DNA of 64,000 nucleotides from Desulfonatronospira thiodismutans ASO3-1 (GCF_000174435.1 NZ_ACJN02000004.1:1-64000); one strand, 5' to 3'; counted from the first letter of the stretch, positions 35,731 to 45,013 are shown. The notes: generated from the sequence alone by a model not told the origin. Made by a program: numbers and translations.

Positions 35731-37077
35731 ATGAATACCACGGATTTATTTATTGACAGCTTATTTGCTATAAGTAAGGCACCCCCCTCAGATGCCGTAA
35801 GCTTGCAGGCCAAAAAATGCCTGCTCGATTACCTGGGCGTTACCCTGGCCGGGGCAAGGATGCTTGAGCAGAAGTCCAAAGAGTTGCTTAATTTGCTAAA
35901 CAATAGTCAAAGCGAATGTACGGTCCTTGGCTTAAACAGAAAATCCGGCGTTCAAAGCGCCGTGCTCATCAATGGGATAAACTCTCATGTTGCTGAACTG
36001 GATGATGGGCAGCGCTTTGGTATGCTCCACCCGGGCGCGGTGGTCATCTCGACCCTACTGCCCCTTGCCCAGCGCGAAAAGATTTCCGGTGCAACCCTGC
36101 TCCAGGGAATCGTCACCGGCTATCAGGCCGCGGTCAAAGTTGCCACCGCGGTTCAGCCTGCTCATAAAATGGCGGGCTTTCATGCCACCGGCACCTGCGG
36201 CGCCCTTGGCGCAGCAATTGGTGTGGCAGCAATGCTTGGTTTTCCTCAAAATCAGATGAAGGATACCCTTTCCGCTGCCGCTACATCTGCCTCGGGTATC
36301 CTGAAAATGACCAGGGACAGTTCAGAGCTGAAACCGTACAATGCCGGGCAAGCCGCCTTGAACGGACTTGTGGCGGCGTTGACAGCCCGTGCGGGGTTTA
36401 AGGGGCCGGATGATGTCCTGGCCGGAGAAAAGGGATTCCTTGAGATCATGGCCCCAGGGACTAAAGGTGATCGACCCGAACTGGGTGCGGGTGAAGCACT
36501 GGAGATCGAGGACGTTTATTTCAAACCCTATGCCGCTTGCAGGCACTGCCATCCAGCCATTGAAGCAGTGTTAGCCTTGAGATCGAAGCACAAGCTTGCC
36601 CTTGAGAACATCAAAGCCGTCAAGGTATTCACCTATCACCTGGGGGTTGAAGGTCACGATCACACCCGCATCCCCAATGTTGCTTCAGCCAAGATGAGCA
36701 CTCCGTTCAGCGTTGCCGCGGCCCTGGCAACCGGCAGCGCTGGACTGGATGCATTTACGCCTGAAACGGTTGTTAATGCGGATATCGTCTCAGTAACAAG
36801 AAAAATTACGATTATTTCCGATGACCAGCTTTCAGCTCTCGTCCCCCACAAGCGACCGGCCATTGTCGAGGTAACGACTCATAACGATAAGGTGCTTAGG
36901 GAAAAAGTTTTTCTTGCCAAAGGTGAGCCCGAGAATCCAATGACCCAGGATGAGCTTGAACAAAAATTCGCTTCCCTTGCCTCTTTCAGTGGGATGAAAG
37001 TTTCGGATATTGACAGCATTATCCATTGTGTTTGGGATATTGAAAATTGCCTGGATGAGCTGTTTACTTGCCTGTGA
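35731..37077 (+). CDS. MmgE/PrpD-family protein
   Basis: 448 residues, full family length. Motifs: KKCLLDYLGVTLAGA, INGINSHVAELDDGQRFGML with the conserved HxxELDD-like region, HPGAVVISTLLPLA, FHATGTCGALGAAI and YAACRHCHPAIEA. Relatives are 2-methylcitrate dehydratase and cis-aconitate decarboxylase, so dehydration or decarboxylation of a tricarboxylic acid is plausible. Directly follows the C-C lyase, which could supply its substrate. Confidence 0.85.
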   Translation: MNTTDLFIDSLFAISKAPPSDAVSLQAKKCLLDYLGVTLAGARMLEQKSKELLNLLNNSQSECTVLGLNRKSGVQSAVLINGINSHVAELDDGQRFGMLHPGAVVISTLLPLAQREKISGATLLQGIVTGYQAAVKVATAVQPAHKMAGFHATGTCGALGAAIGVAAMLGFPQNQMKDTLSAAATSASGILKMTRDSSELKPYNAGQAALNGLVAALTARAGFKGPDDVLAGEKGFLEIMAPGTKGDRPELGAGEALEIEDVYFKPYAACRHCHPAIEAVLALRSKHKLALENIKAVKVFTYHLGVEGHDHTRIPNVASAKMSTPFSVAAALATGSAGLDAFTPETVVNADIVSVTRKITIISDDQLSALVPHKRPAIVEVTTHNDKVLREKVFLAKGEPENPMTQDELEQKFASLASFSGMKVSDIDSIIHCVWDIENCLDELFTCL

Positions 37078-37103
37078 CCGCAAATCTTTTCAGGAGCAGA
37101 AAA

Positions 37104-37997
37104 TTGAAATCAACCAGAGAATTTCTCCAAAAAATCGGATTGCCTCCAGGCGATGCATATGACTTGCCCACCTCTGCGAGAAGGTTTCCCGATGGAGGGC
37201 AATACCGTTTTGAGGTGCCGGGAATACAAGGTCCAGGGCCGATGAAAGCCTTGCTGAAGGCCCTGAACGATCAGGGTGTCCATATCCATCGGGTCACCCA
37301 GACCAAGGGTATTATGCTTCTTTCAGATGAGGATATGCAGGCAATGGTCGCCCTGGCTGATGACTTTCAGGTGGACCTCGTATTGTCCATTGGCCCCAGG
37401 GCTACGTACGACACCAGTGCCTCGGTCCATACCCCTGAAGGCCAACGAATGGGCTACAGGCTTCGGGGCCAGGAACAGATCGTGCGGGCCGTGGAGGACG
37501 TCAAGCGCGCAGTTGCCTTGGGATGTCGAAACTTTCTGGTCTATGACGAAGGATGTTTGTGGATTTTGAATGAGATGCGCAAAGCCGGCGAGATACCCGC
37601 CGACTGCACGTTCAAGGTGTCCGCGCATTGCGGACACGGAAATCCCTGCTCAGCCAGACTCCTTGAAATCATCGGCGCTGATTCCATCAATCCCGTTCGT
37701 GACATTCAGTTACAGATGCTGGCCGCCATGCGTCAGGCAGTAGATATTCCCTTAGATGTACACACTGAAAATCCAGCGTCCTCGGGCGGTTTTATCCGGC
37801 ACTACGAAGTACCTGAAATGATCAGGGTGGCTGCGCCCATCTACCTCAAAACCGGCGGTTCGGTTGCCAAGACCCATAGCTGGGATACCACGGATGCGGA
37901 TGCACGGGCGCGCGCCAAACAGGTGTTGTTGGTGAAGAGGATGATTGATGCGTATTATCCAGAAGCCCTTTGTTCAAAATTTGAAAAGGGAATATAG
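37104..37997 (+). CDS. U32-peptidase-like TIM-barrel protein
   Basis: 297 residues using a TTG start at 37104, with AGGAG 7 nt upstream; the ATG at 37068 lies inside the preceding gene and has no ribosome site. Begins KSTREFLQKIGLPPGDAYDL and contains VHRVTQTKGIMLLSDEDM, SIGPRATYD, VYDEGCLW and VSAHCGHGNPCSARLLE. This matches proteins labelled U32-like peptidase that are TIM barrels of uncertain activity. Role unknown; operon position suggests a step on the same acid intermediate. Confidence 0.6.
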   Translation: MKSTREFLQKIGLPPGDAYDLPTSARRFPDGGQYRFEVPGIQGPGPMKALLKALNDQGVHIHRVTQTKGIMLLSDEDMQAMVALADDFQVDLVLSIGPRATYDTSASVHTPEGQRMGYRLRGQEQIVRAVEDVKRAVALGCRNFLVYDEGCLWILNEMRKAGEIPADCTFKVSAHCGHGNPCSARLLEIIGADSINPVRDIQLQMLAAMRQAVDIPLDVHTENPASSGGFIRHYEVPEMIRVAAPIYLKTGGSVAKTHSWDTTDADARARAKQVLLVKRMIDAYYPEALCSKFEKGI

Positions 37998-38007
37998 TCA
38001 TTATTTT

Positions 38008-39045
38008 ATGGAACAAAAAGTAACTATAAGTGCAGTTCGAAATATCTCCAAGCAGATTCTAATTCATGTTGGGGTGTCGCCTGAGCACACTGAAATAATC
38101 GTTGATTCAATTGTTTATGCCCATCAGTCAGGCAAGGGAACACACGGACTTGGCCGTCTACCTCTTTACGTTAAAAAGATACAGGCCGGTTTTATGGCAG
38201 CTGAGACAAGCACTGACTTGGTTAAAGATACACCTGTTCTTGCTGTTATGGATGCAAAAAATGGTTTTGGTCAGGTCGCTGCAACAAAAGCCATGGATTT
38301 ATGTATCAATAAAGCAAATTACTATGGCATTGGCCTTGTGGGTGTCCGGCGTAGCAATAATTTTGGAACTGCAAGTTTTATTACGGAGCAGGCTGCGGCC
38401 AAAGGAATGATTGGGATAGTTCTCGGCAATTCAGGACCCGCGATTGCTCCAACAGGGGGCAGTCATCCACTTTTCGGCACAAACCCGTTAGGTATTGCTT
38501 TTCCCAATCCCGTAGGTGAATTTCCCATTTCACTGGATATGGCCACTTCAGTTGTTGCCAGGGGCAAGGTAAGGCAGGCTGCAAAAAGTAATGAAAAAAT
38601 TCCTTTTGGATGGGCTTTGGATGGAAATGGACAACCGACCTGTGACCCTTTCCAGGCACTTGAAGGCAGCATGATTCCAATCGGTGATCATAAGGGATAC
38701 GGCCTTTCACTGGCTATCGATATTTTGGCAGGCTTGTTGACGGGTTCTGCGTTTGGTGGAGACGTACATCCACTTGGGGACATGAGTGCAAATTCCAACT
38801 ATGGTCATCTCTGTATGACTATAAATGTGGATTTTTTTATGACTATTGATGAGTGGTCGCAGAAAATCGCTTATTTGGTAAGTAGTATAAAGTCTTGCGG
38901 TGACCCAGAAAAAATTCGGATACACGGTGAATCTTCTCATAGAAGCATAAGAAATAGCAAAGAATATGTTTTGGTCAAAAATAGAGTAATTAATGATATT
39001 GAAAGTTCTGCCAGCAGCTTAGGTATTGAGGTTAGATGGACATGA
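38008..39045 (+). CDS. Malate/L-lactate dehydrogenase (Ldh_2) family
   Basis: 345 residues from the ATG at 38008. The Ldh_2 pattern is clear: GTHGLGRLPLYVKKIQAG, NGFGQVAATKAM, RRSNNFGTASF, GTNPLGIAFP, ISLDMATSVVARGKV and GDHKGYGLSLAIDILAGLL. NAD(P)-dependent oxidation or reduction of a 2-hydroxy/2-oxo acid. Clearly AT-richer than the three genes before it. It overlaps the ATP-grasp gene by 10 bp. Confidence 0.85.
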   Translation: MEQKVTISAVRNISKQILIHVGVSPEHTEIIVDSIVYAHQSGKGTHGLGRLPLYVKKIQAGFMAAETSTDLVKDTPVLAVMDAKNGFGQVAATKAMDLCINKANYYGIGLVGVRRSNNFGTASFITEQAAAKGMIGIVLGNSGPAIAPTGGSHPLFGTNPLGIAFPNPVGEFPISLDMATSVVARGKVRQAAKSNEKIPFGWALDGNGQPTCDPFQALEGSMIPIGDHKGYGLSLAIDILAGLLTGSAFGGDVHPLGDMSANSNYGHLCMTINVDFFMTIDEWSQKIAYLVSSIKSCGDPEKIRIHGESSHRSIRNSKEYVLVKNRVINDIESSASSLGIEVRWT

Positions 39046-40337
39046 AAAATAAGCCAAGATCATACACAGTTGAAATGACCAAAAAAAATGCTATTGTTCT
39101 AGGCGGAACAGTTCCACACAAATTTCTGATCGAAAATCTCAAGGCTCGTGGTTATCGTACTCTACTTATTGACTACTATGTTAATCCTCCAGCTGCATCG
39201 GTTTGTGACAAGCACATTCAAGAAAGTACTCTTAACCAGGACGCTGTCCTGAAAATAGCAGAGCAGGAAAATACATCACTTGTAATTTCAGGATGCGTAG
39301 ACCAAGCTAACGTGACAGCCTGTTATGTCGCTGAAAAACTAGGATTGCCTGCCCCTTACGATTACAAGACAGCCTTACGGGTTACTGACAAGACATTGAT
39401 GAAAGAAGGCTTGGTTCGTGCTGGAGTTGCAACATCTGAATACAAGTATGTATCGTCTAGTGAAGTCAACTCTTTTCAATGCAATGACTATCCAAAGGTA
39501 GTCAAGCCATGTGACTGCAATGGTTCAAAGGGAGTGCGTAAAGTTCGCAATGCTGATGAACTAAGGCTGGCGCTTGTTGAAGCATGTAATTTTTCAAGAA
39601 CAGGAAGGGCCATCGTTGAAAATTTTAATGAAGGCCAGGAAGTAAACGGCTATTTTTTTATCAGTGAAGTTGAAGTATATGATTTATATATCAAAGGTAA
39701 AAAACTGCCTGAAACAGATGGTCATACATCTTTGCAGTCATTTTTGACACTAGGTCCTGAACAGATAAATGAAAAAGCAAAAGAAAATTTCATACAAGCG
39801 GTATCAAAAATAGCTCAGGAATTTTCGCTCAGAAATACGCCTATTTTGGTACAGGCAAATATCAATGGTGACTCAGTAAAAATTATTGAATTCGCGCCGC
39901 GTGTGGGAGGTGGCTTGTCTTCCCGTGAAATTGCGCTGCTGACAGGATTTGATATTATTGACTCTGTTGTCAGTTCATATCTTGGTGAACCGGTTGATTT
40001 GTCAAATATCAGAAAGCCTGATTCCATGTCTGCTGTAGTTCATCTTTATGGAACAGGTGGGACTTTGAAGCGGGTCGAAGGCATGGAAGAGCTGATTGCT
40101 GAGGGAATCGTAGAAGAGTTTCATATGCACAAGACACCAGGTATGGAGATGTCTTGCGAGGATCTTGCCAGTCGAAATCGTGTAATGGGGGCGATTATTC
40201 GTGGCCGATCCCTTTTGGATATTAATGCCAGGGTTCGGCGTATGATAGCCGTTTTACGTTTTTTTTCTACAGATAACACCGAATGTCTAAATCGTTCATT
40301 GTTTACTAGCAATGGCAACGCATTCTATAAATCATAG
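39036..40337 (+). CDS. ATP-grasp-domain ligase
   Basis: 433 residues; GAGG ~5 nt before the ATG at 39036, overlapping the dehydrogenase. N-terminal pre-ATP-grasp (AIVLGGTVPHKFLIENLKA), then a central ATP-grasp (TDKTLMKEGLVRAGVATSEY, YPKVVKPCDCNGSKGV) and the metal-binding segment VKIIEFAPRVGGGLSSREI. Carboxylate-amine ligases of this type join an acid to an amine via an acyl-phosphate, typical of peptide-like natural products. With a carbamoyltransferase next door, it marks the cluster as biosynthetic rather than catabolic. Confidence 0.85.
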   Translation: MDMKNKPRSYTVEMTKKNAIVLGGTVPHKFLIENLKARGYRTLLIDYYVNPPAASVCDKHIQESTLNQDAVLKIAEQENTSLVISGCVDQANVTACYVAEKLGLPAPYDYKTALRVTDKTLMKEGLVRAGVATSEYKYVSSSEVNSFQCNDYPKVVKPCDCNGSKGVRKVRNADELRLALVEACNFSRTGRAIVENFNEGQEVNGYFFISEVEVYDLYIKGKKLPETDGHTSLQSFLTLGPEQINEKAKENFIQAVSKIAQEFSLRNTPILVQANINGDSVKIIEFAPRVGGGLSSREIALLTGFDIIDSVVSSYLGEPVDLSNIRKPDSMSAVVHLYGTGGTLKRVEGMEELIAEGIVEEFHMHKTPGMEMSCEDLASRNRVMGAIIRGRSLLDINARVRRMIAVLRFFSTDNTECLNRSLFTSNGNAFYKS

Positions 40338-40390
40338 AATATAAATAAACTTGTTAGTTAATATGCAATGATCACGTGGAGGTAAAAGGT

Positions 40391-42229
40391 ATGATCATTC
40401 TTGGCATTTCAGCTTTGTATCATGATTCAGCTGCAGCAATCATTGACGAACATGGCATAATCGCGGCTGTACAGGAAGAGCGATTTTCTAGAAAAAAACA
40501 CGATTTCAGCATACCTGTCAATTCAATAGAGTACTGCTTGAATGCTGCCAATATTAAGGCTGATGAATTAGATGCTGTGATCTATTATGAAAACCCTGTT
40601 CTTTCATTAGATCGAATTATTAAAACAGCATTTGACACAGGTCATTCAGCTTTAGAGCAATCAGTTTCCCAAGTTTCACAAATGTACTCGAATAAGCTTT
40701 GGTTAGACAGCCAGCTACGATCATTGTTCGGTTGTTTGGGGAAAAATGATGAGCTACTTTATGCTGAGCACCATATGGCACATGCTGCATCGGCATTTTT
40801 TCCTTCTCCATTTTCAGAAGCGGCAATAGTAACCATTGACGGAGTTGGCGAGTGGGCTACAACTACCATTGGTTGTGGACATGGAAATATTGTTGAGTTA
40901 TTTCAGGAAGTTAGGTTTCCGCATTCGATTGGATTACTGTATAGTGCTTTTACGATGTATTGTGGTTTTAAGGTCAATTCTGGAGAGTACAAATTGATGG
41001 GCCTTGCTCCTTACGGCAATCCAACATATTGTGAAATTATCAAGGACAATCTCATTGACATCAAAGATGACGGTTCGTTTCGCCTGAATGTTGACTATAT
41101 TGGCTATCTAACAGGTGATACGATGATTAACGATAATTTTCGCAATTTGTTTGGCGGTCCAGAGCGCAAGCAGGAAAGTGAAATAAGCTCGAAATATATG
41201 GATATTGCAGCTTCAATTCAGAAAGTAACTGAAGAAGTGGTATTTAAACTCGTACATCACGCCCGTACGCTGATTGATTCGCCAAATTTGGTAATGGCGG
41301 GTGGAGTTGCACTCAACTGCGTCGCTAACGGTAAAGTATTAGGCCAAAGTGGTTTTGACAATATGTGGATTCAACCAGCTTCCGGTGATGCAGGTGGAGC
41401 TCTGGGTGCTGCGTATTTGGCAGCTTTCCAGTATTTTAATGCCGATAGAATTTTTGAAAAGCCGGACAGCATGAAGGGCTGTCTGTTAGGGCCCTCATAC
41501 ACAACTGATGAGATAGTTCGCTTCCTTGATATTAACGGGGCAGTCTACCATTCGTTTACGGATGAGCATTCGCTCAACCGGACACTTGCACTGGAACTCG
41601 AGAAAGGCAAGATAGCAGGTATTTTTCGTGGGAGGATGGAATATGGGCCTCGTGCGCTTGGCAATCGTTCTGTCATTGGAGATCCAAGAAAAAAAGACAT
41701 ACAGTCGACGATGAACCTGAAAATCAAGCACCGTGAATCATTCCGCCCTTTTGCACCTTCTGTATTGGCGGAAGATACAGCAGATTACTTCGATCTGAGC
41801 ACCGAAAGTCCATACATGCTAATAGTGGCTCCTGTAAGTGAATCCAGGCGGCATGCATTTGACATCCAAAGCGTAAAAGAAAGCCAAAACAGTATTTTGG
41901 CAATAGTCAATACTCCCCGATCGGATATTCCTGCTGTTACTCATGTTGATTTTAGCGCCAGGGTACATACTGTCGACTATGTCCGCAATCCACGCTACCA
42001 TGCCCTTCTTAAAGAGTTTAAAGAAATAACAGGTTGCTCTGTTCTGGTGAACACATCATTTAATGTCCGAGGCGAACCTATTGTATGTACTCCAGAAGAT
42101 GCATTCCGTTGTTTCATGCGCACTGATATGGATATTTTGGTTTTAGAGAATACACTACTGTTCAAATATGAGCAAAATCGTATACAGACATATTATTATG
42201 ATGAGGAGATAGCTTATGAACTCGACTGA
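40391..42229 (+). CDS. Carbamoyltransferase (NodU/CmcH family)
   Basis: 612 residues from the ATG at 40391, with GGAGG 8 nt upstream. N-terminal ASKHA-like fold: ILGISALYHDSAAAII, EERFSRKKHD, EHHMAHAASAFFPSPF, IVTIDGVGEW. The C-terminal half has GRMEYGPRALGNRSVIGDPR and NTSFNVRGEPIV. These enzymes use carbamoyl phosphate and ATP to carbamoylate hydroxyls on sugars or antibiotics. Full length. Overlaps the next gene by 14 bp. Confidence 0.93.
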   Translation: MIILGISALYHDSAAAIIDEHGIIAAVQEERFSRKKHDFSIPVNSIEYCLNAANIKADELDAVIYYENPVLSLDRIIKTAFDTGHSALEQSVSQVSQMYSNKLWLDSQLRSLFGCLGKNDELLYAEHHMAHAASAFFPSPFSEAAIVTIDGVGEWATTTIGCGHGNIVELFQEVRFPHSIGLLYSAFTMYCGFKVNSGEYKLMGLAPYGNPTYCEIIKDNLIDIKDDGSFRLNVDYIGYLTGDTMINDNFRNLFGGPERKQESEISSKYMDIAASIQKVTEEVVFKLVHHARTLIDSPNLVMAGGVALNCVANGKVLGQSGFDNMWIQPASGDAGGALGAAYLAAFQYFNADRIFEKPDSMKGCLLGPSYTTDEIVRFLDINGAVYHSFTDEHSLNRTLALELEKGKIAGIFRGRMEYGPRALGNRSVIGDPRKKDIQSTMNLKIKHRESFRPFAPSVLAEDTADYFDLSTESPYMLIVAPVSESRRHAFDIQSVKESQNSILAIVNTPRSDIPAVTHVDFSARVHTVDYVRNPRYHALLKEFKEITGCSVLVNTSFNVRGEPIVCTPEDAFRCFMRTDMDILVLENTLLFKYEQNRIQTYYYDEEIAYELD

Positions 42230-42563
42230 TATCACCACGAGCAATCAGGATAAACTTCGTCAATGCTTATCAGAAGCTTTTTCTAAAATTGATATAACAC
42301 AGAATAATGTAGCTTCAAATTCTAAGAAACCTGATATCAATCCAGAAACATACTACCATGTGCGAAGTAGAAGGATTATGACAAAAATGGATTTTCACTT
42401 GCCATTTATGGATTCATCAACATTGACAGAAATATTACAAGCTGCATGGCGCGATTCACCTGAACTATATAGTAGGGCACCTGAGTTGGCTGAACTTGCG
42501 CACCGAATGAAATCTGAGATCGCCCCCCCCCGTGTTTTGCCTGCTTATGTTTACACGCTTTAG
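42216..42563 (+). CDS. Small hypothetical protein
   Basis: 115 residues, start within the carbamoyltransferase gene. No family recognised. The C-terminal part contains DSSTLTEILQAAWRDSPELY followed by a PELAELAHRMK segment, which looks helical. The N-terminal 45 residues are polar and probably disordered. Size and a position between tailoring enzymes would suit a carrier or precursor peptide. No phosphopantetheine DSL motif is seen, and the claim stops there. Confidence 0.5.
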   Translation: MNSTDITTSNQDKLRQCLSEAFSKIDITQNNVASNSKKPDINPETYYHVRSRRIMTKMDFHLPFMDSSTLTEILQAAWRDSPELYSRAPELAELAHRMKSEIAPPRVLPAYVYTL

Positions 42564-42576
42564 GAGGTTATATTTA

Positions 42577-43458
42577 ATGACTGAAAAACATCGCCTAAGA
42601 AGCATCGACCCTATGTTGTCTTTTGCGTATAGCAAAGATGATCTCCCATTGAGGGATGACGAGACTGTTATCCCAGGCTTTGTGATCATGCGCAGCGGGG
42701 ATAGAGTTTCTGTTAATGGCCTTAGGATAATGATCCTTGGCGGCTCCACAAGCGGTCCATATTTTAATGGCAATTGGCCGAGACAGTTTCGAAGTATGTT
42801 GGATCGGGAAGGCATCACGGCTACTGTGTATAATGGTGCTGTCAGTGCCTACTCAACAAACCAGGAATTGTTGAAGTTCATTCGAGATGGGTTAGCACTA
42901 CGCCCTGATCTTGTCATTTCTTTGAGTGGTGTCAATGATCTTGGATTTATGCATTCGATAAGAAAGCATCCCATGCATCACCCTTACACCAGTTTTATTT
43001 TGCAATCATTGCTTCGGAATCAAGTACGTGGAAAACAAAAGGGTGATATCATCAATGATCTTAATTTCGGACCACCCATAGAAACTACGCCAGCGGACCA
43101 ATGGGAGAGAAATATCCGCTTGATGAATGCTATAACCAGTGAATATGGCATTAAGTACTACGCTTTTTTGCAACCCACGCTTGGTATCGGAGATTACCAT
43201 CCTACGCCGCAGGAACAGCAGATGCTCGAAGCATATATTCATGAAACAAATGGACGGTATTTAAATGACGCACATGAGTTTTATGAATCTGCCCTGGCTC
43301 GCATAAAAACATGCGAATTTGTATTCAGTCTTGTTGATATCTTTAAAAGCACAAACAATATCTACTACAACCCACGTCACCCGAATGCAGATGGTTATGC
43401 AATTATAGCTAATGCTGTATTTAATCGCCTAAAGCATTCTAGTTTTTTTGTTAAATGA
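42577..43458 (+). CDS. SGNH/GDSL-type hydrolase
   Basis: 293 residues from the ATG at 42577, with AGGAGG 8 nt upstream. Visible: ILGGSTSGPYF (catalytic Ser block), YNGAVSAYSTNQEL, SLSGVNDLGF (the N block) and NPRHPNADGYAIIANAVF with the catalytic His in block V. Signal peptide absent, so it probably acts on a cytoplasmic or acyl-carrier-bound intermediate as esterase or acyltransferase. Last gene of the AT-rich block. Confidence 0.75.
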   Translation: MTEKHRLRSIDPMLSFAYSKDDLPLRDDETVIPGFVIMRSGDRVSVNGLRIMILGGSTSGPYFNGNWPRQFRSMLDREGITATVYNGAVSAYSTNQELLKFIRDGLALRPDLVISLSGVNDLGFMHSIRKHPMHHPYTSFILQSLLRNQVRGKQKGDIINDLNFGPPIETTPADQWERNIRLMNAITSEYGIKYYAFLQPTLGIGDYHPTPQEQQMLEAYIHETNGRYLNDAHEFYESALARIKTCEFVFSLVDIFKSTNNIYYNPRHPNADGYAIIANAVFNRLKHSSFFVK

Positions 43459-43501
43459 ACTAATCGTCACTTATCATATAATTACTATTTTTGAGAATAC
43501 A

Positions 43502-44029
43502 GTGTTAATTTTAGATAAAATTATAGTGGTTAATAATGCAACAATTTCTGAGCTAATGACAAATAGTCTATCTCTCGGGAAGAAAATTTTAATTTCAGGC
43601 TTTATATATACCGGGCGTGACTTAGCACTACCGAAGTTAATTTGCCTTATTGAATCCGGCGAACTTACTACCTCTGGAATAGAACTCCAGTGTGCAGTCA
43701 TGTTTCATACTGCGGTCAGCCCTGCAGGCGTAGGTCCGACATCCAGCAATAAATATGAAATAGAAAGCACCATTCCCGCTCTTTCCAAAGCCGGGGTCAA
43801 GATCCACTTGGGCAAGGGCAGGTTAAGCCCGGAAACCGTCAAGGCCCTGGATGATCATAATTCCATTTATGCCGTGCTGCCTCCTGTTACTGCCCTGCTG
43901 GAGAGCAAGATTATTGAGAGACGGGTGGTCGCTTTCCCGGAACTGGGCATGGAGGCGCTACATCAGCTGCGGGTGGAGGGGTTTCCTTGCATTGTTGCCG
44001 CAGCCCATGGGAAATCTATTTTTGATTAA
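43502..44029 (+). CDS. Fe-S hydro-lyase beta subunit (tartrate dehydratase/fumarase-like)
   Basis: About 175 residues; the start is uncertain (GTG at 43502 chosen; TTG at 43448 and GTG at 43526 also in frame). Family features: LGKKILISGFIYTGRD, GKGRLSPETVKAL, VAFPELGMEALHQLRVEGFP. The usual RDAAH histidine segment reads RDLAL, and the usual GPTTSGRMD reads GPTSSNKYE, so key active-site positions differ. Base composition changes from AT-rich to GC-rich near 43750, inside the gene. It is therefore possibly a recombinant or an enzyme with altered specificity. Partner of the alpha subunit 11 bp downstream. Confidence 0.7.
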   Translation: MLILDKIIVVNNATISELMTNSLSLGKKILISGFIYTGRDLALPKLICLIESGELTTSGIELQCAVMFHTAVSPAGVGPTSSNKYEIESTIPALSKAGVKIHLGKGRLSPETVKALDDHNSIYAVLPPVTALLESKIIERRVVAFPELGMEALHQLRVEGFPCIVAAAHGKSIFD

Positions 44030-44040
44030 CGGTTTTTGAT

Positions 44041-44889
44041 ATGAATGCAATTTCATTGCAGGCAAGAAATGCCCTGATGGGTGCATCAACTCGATTTTCC
44101 GATGACAAAATTTCTACGCTGCATCAGGCATTAAAAATGGAAACCAACCCCAATGCCAGGTGGGTGCTGGAAACCATTCTTGAAAACGCCAAGATTGCGC
44201 GGGAGTCGCAGCGGCCGATGTGTGATGATACGGGCATACCGCATGTTCTGCTTGAAGTAGGGGGAAGCAGGAGCGTGGGGGCGGACACCCTGGAATCCAT
44301 CCAGCAGGGAATAGCCCTGGGAATGCGCGAACTGCCGTGCAGGCCAATGGCGGTCAAGGGCGACGATGTCCAGCGCCTGGAGCAGTCAGCCGGATTGGAT
44401 GATGATCCTGGCGCTCTGGCCCTGGCCCCTGTGCGCATCAGGCGGGTGGACGAGGACGTGCTGCGGCTGCATGTGCTAATGCAGGGCGGCGGCCCGGAAA
44501 TCAGGGGCAAGACGTACAGGGTGTTTCACCAGCACAAACTCTCAGTCATTGTAGATGAAATCGTGAACTGGGCGACGGAGGGCGCGGCCCTGCTAGGATG
44601 CACCCCGTGTACTCCGGCCATCGGCATCGGCAGAACCCATTTCGAGGCAGCGTCACTGATGCTGGACGCCATGACCTTTGCCCGGTTTGACACGCAAAAC
44701 CCCATCGAGCAGGAGATCACCGAGCGGATCAACCAGAGCAACATCGGCCCGCTGGGCCTGAAAGGCCGGACCACTGCGTTGGCCACCTTCCTCCGGGTCG
44801 GCCCGCAGCGAGCAAGTGGTGTGCGCATTGTCTGTCTGCGACTTTGTTGCTGTATGGAGCCGCGGGTTGCCGGGGTAGTGCTGAGATAA
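44041..44889 (+). CDS. Fe-S hydro-lyase alpha subunit (fumarase/tartrate dehydratase-like)
   Basis: 282 residues. Contains MCDDTGIPHVLLEVG, with the first cluster cysteine where fumarases have C-Q-D-T-G. Also present are GCTPCTPAIGIGRTHFEAASL and IGPLGLKGRTTAL. Members hold a 4Fe-4S cluster that activates water for addition to or removal from a dicarboxylic acid. Gene order (beta then alpha) is reversed from the common tartrate dehydratase order. The final residues (CCCMEPRVAGVVLR) are unusual and may reflect a changed 3' end. A 17-bp direct repeat begins 8 bp after the stop. Confidence 0.75.
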   Translation: MNAISLQARNALMGASTRFSDDKISTLHQALKMETNPNARWVLETILENAKIARESQRPMCDDTGIPHVLLEVGGSRSVGADTLESIQQGIALGMRELPCRPMAVKGDDVQRLEQSAGLDDDPGALALAPVRIRRVDEDVLRLHVLMQGGGPEIRGKTYRVFHQHKLSVIVDEIVNWATEGAALLGCTPCTPAIGIGRTHFEAASLMLDAMTFARFDTQNPIEQEITERINQSNIGPLGLKGRTTALATFLRVGPQRASGVRIVCLRLCCCMEPRVAGVVLR

Positions 44890-44932
44890 CGATATGAGGT
44901 TCTGGGGACTGGGCACGGAAGGAAGAAGGGGA

Positions 44933-45013
44933 CAGTCTCTTCTTGCGTTTTATTTCAGCTTATGCTATCCACTCTTTCATCAGCTCAACCACAAGCCTTA
45001 AAGGAGGTGCTTC
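44933..45013 (+). repeat. Conserved leader of RAYT copy A
   Basis: An imperfect hairpin (AAGAAGGGGACAG pairing with CTCTTCTT) followed by the same ~80 bp that precede RAYT copy B (50713-50803). It marks the left boundary of the mobile RAYT unit. Confidence 0.7.
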
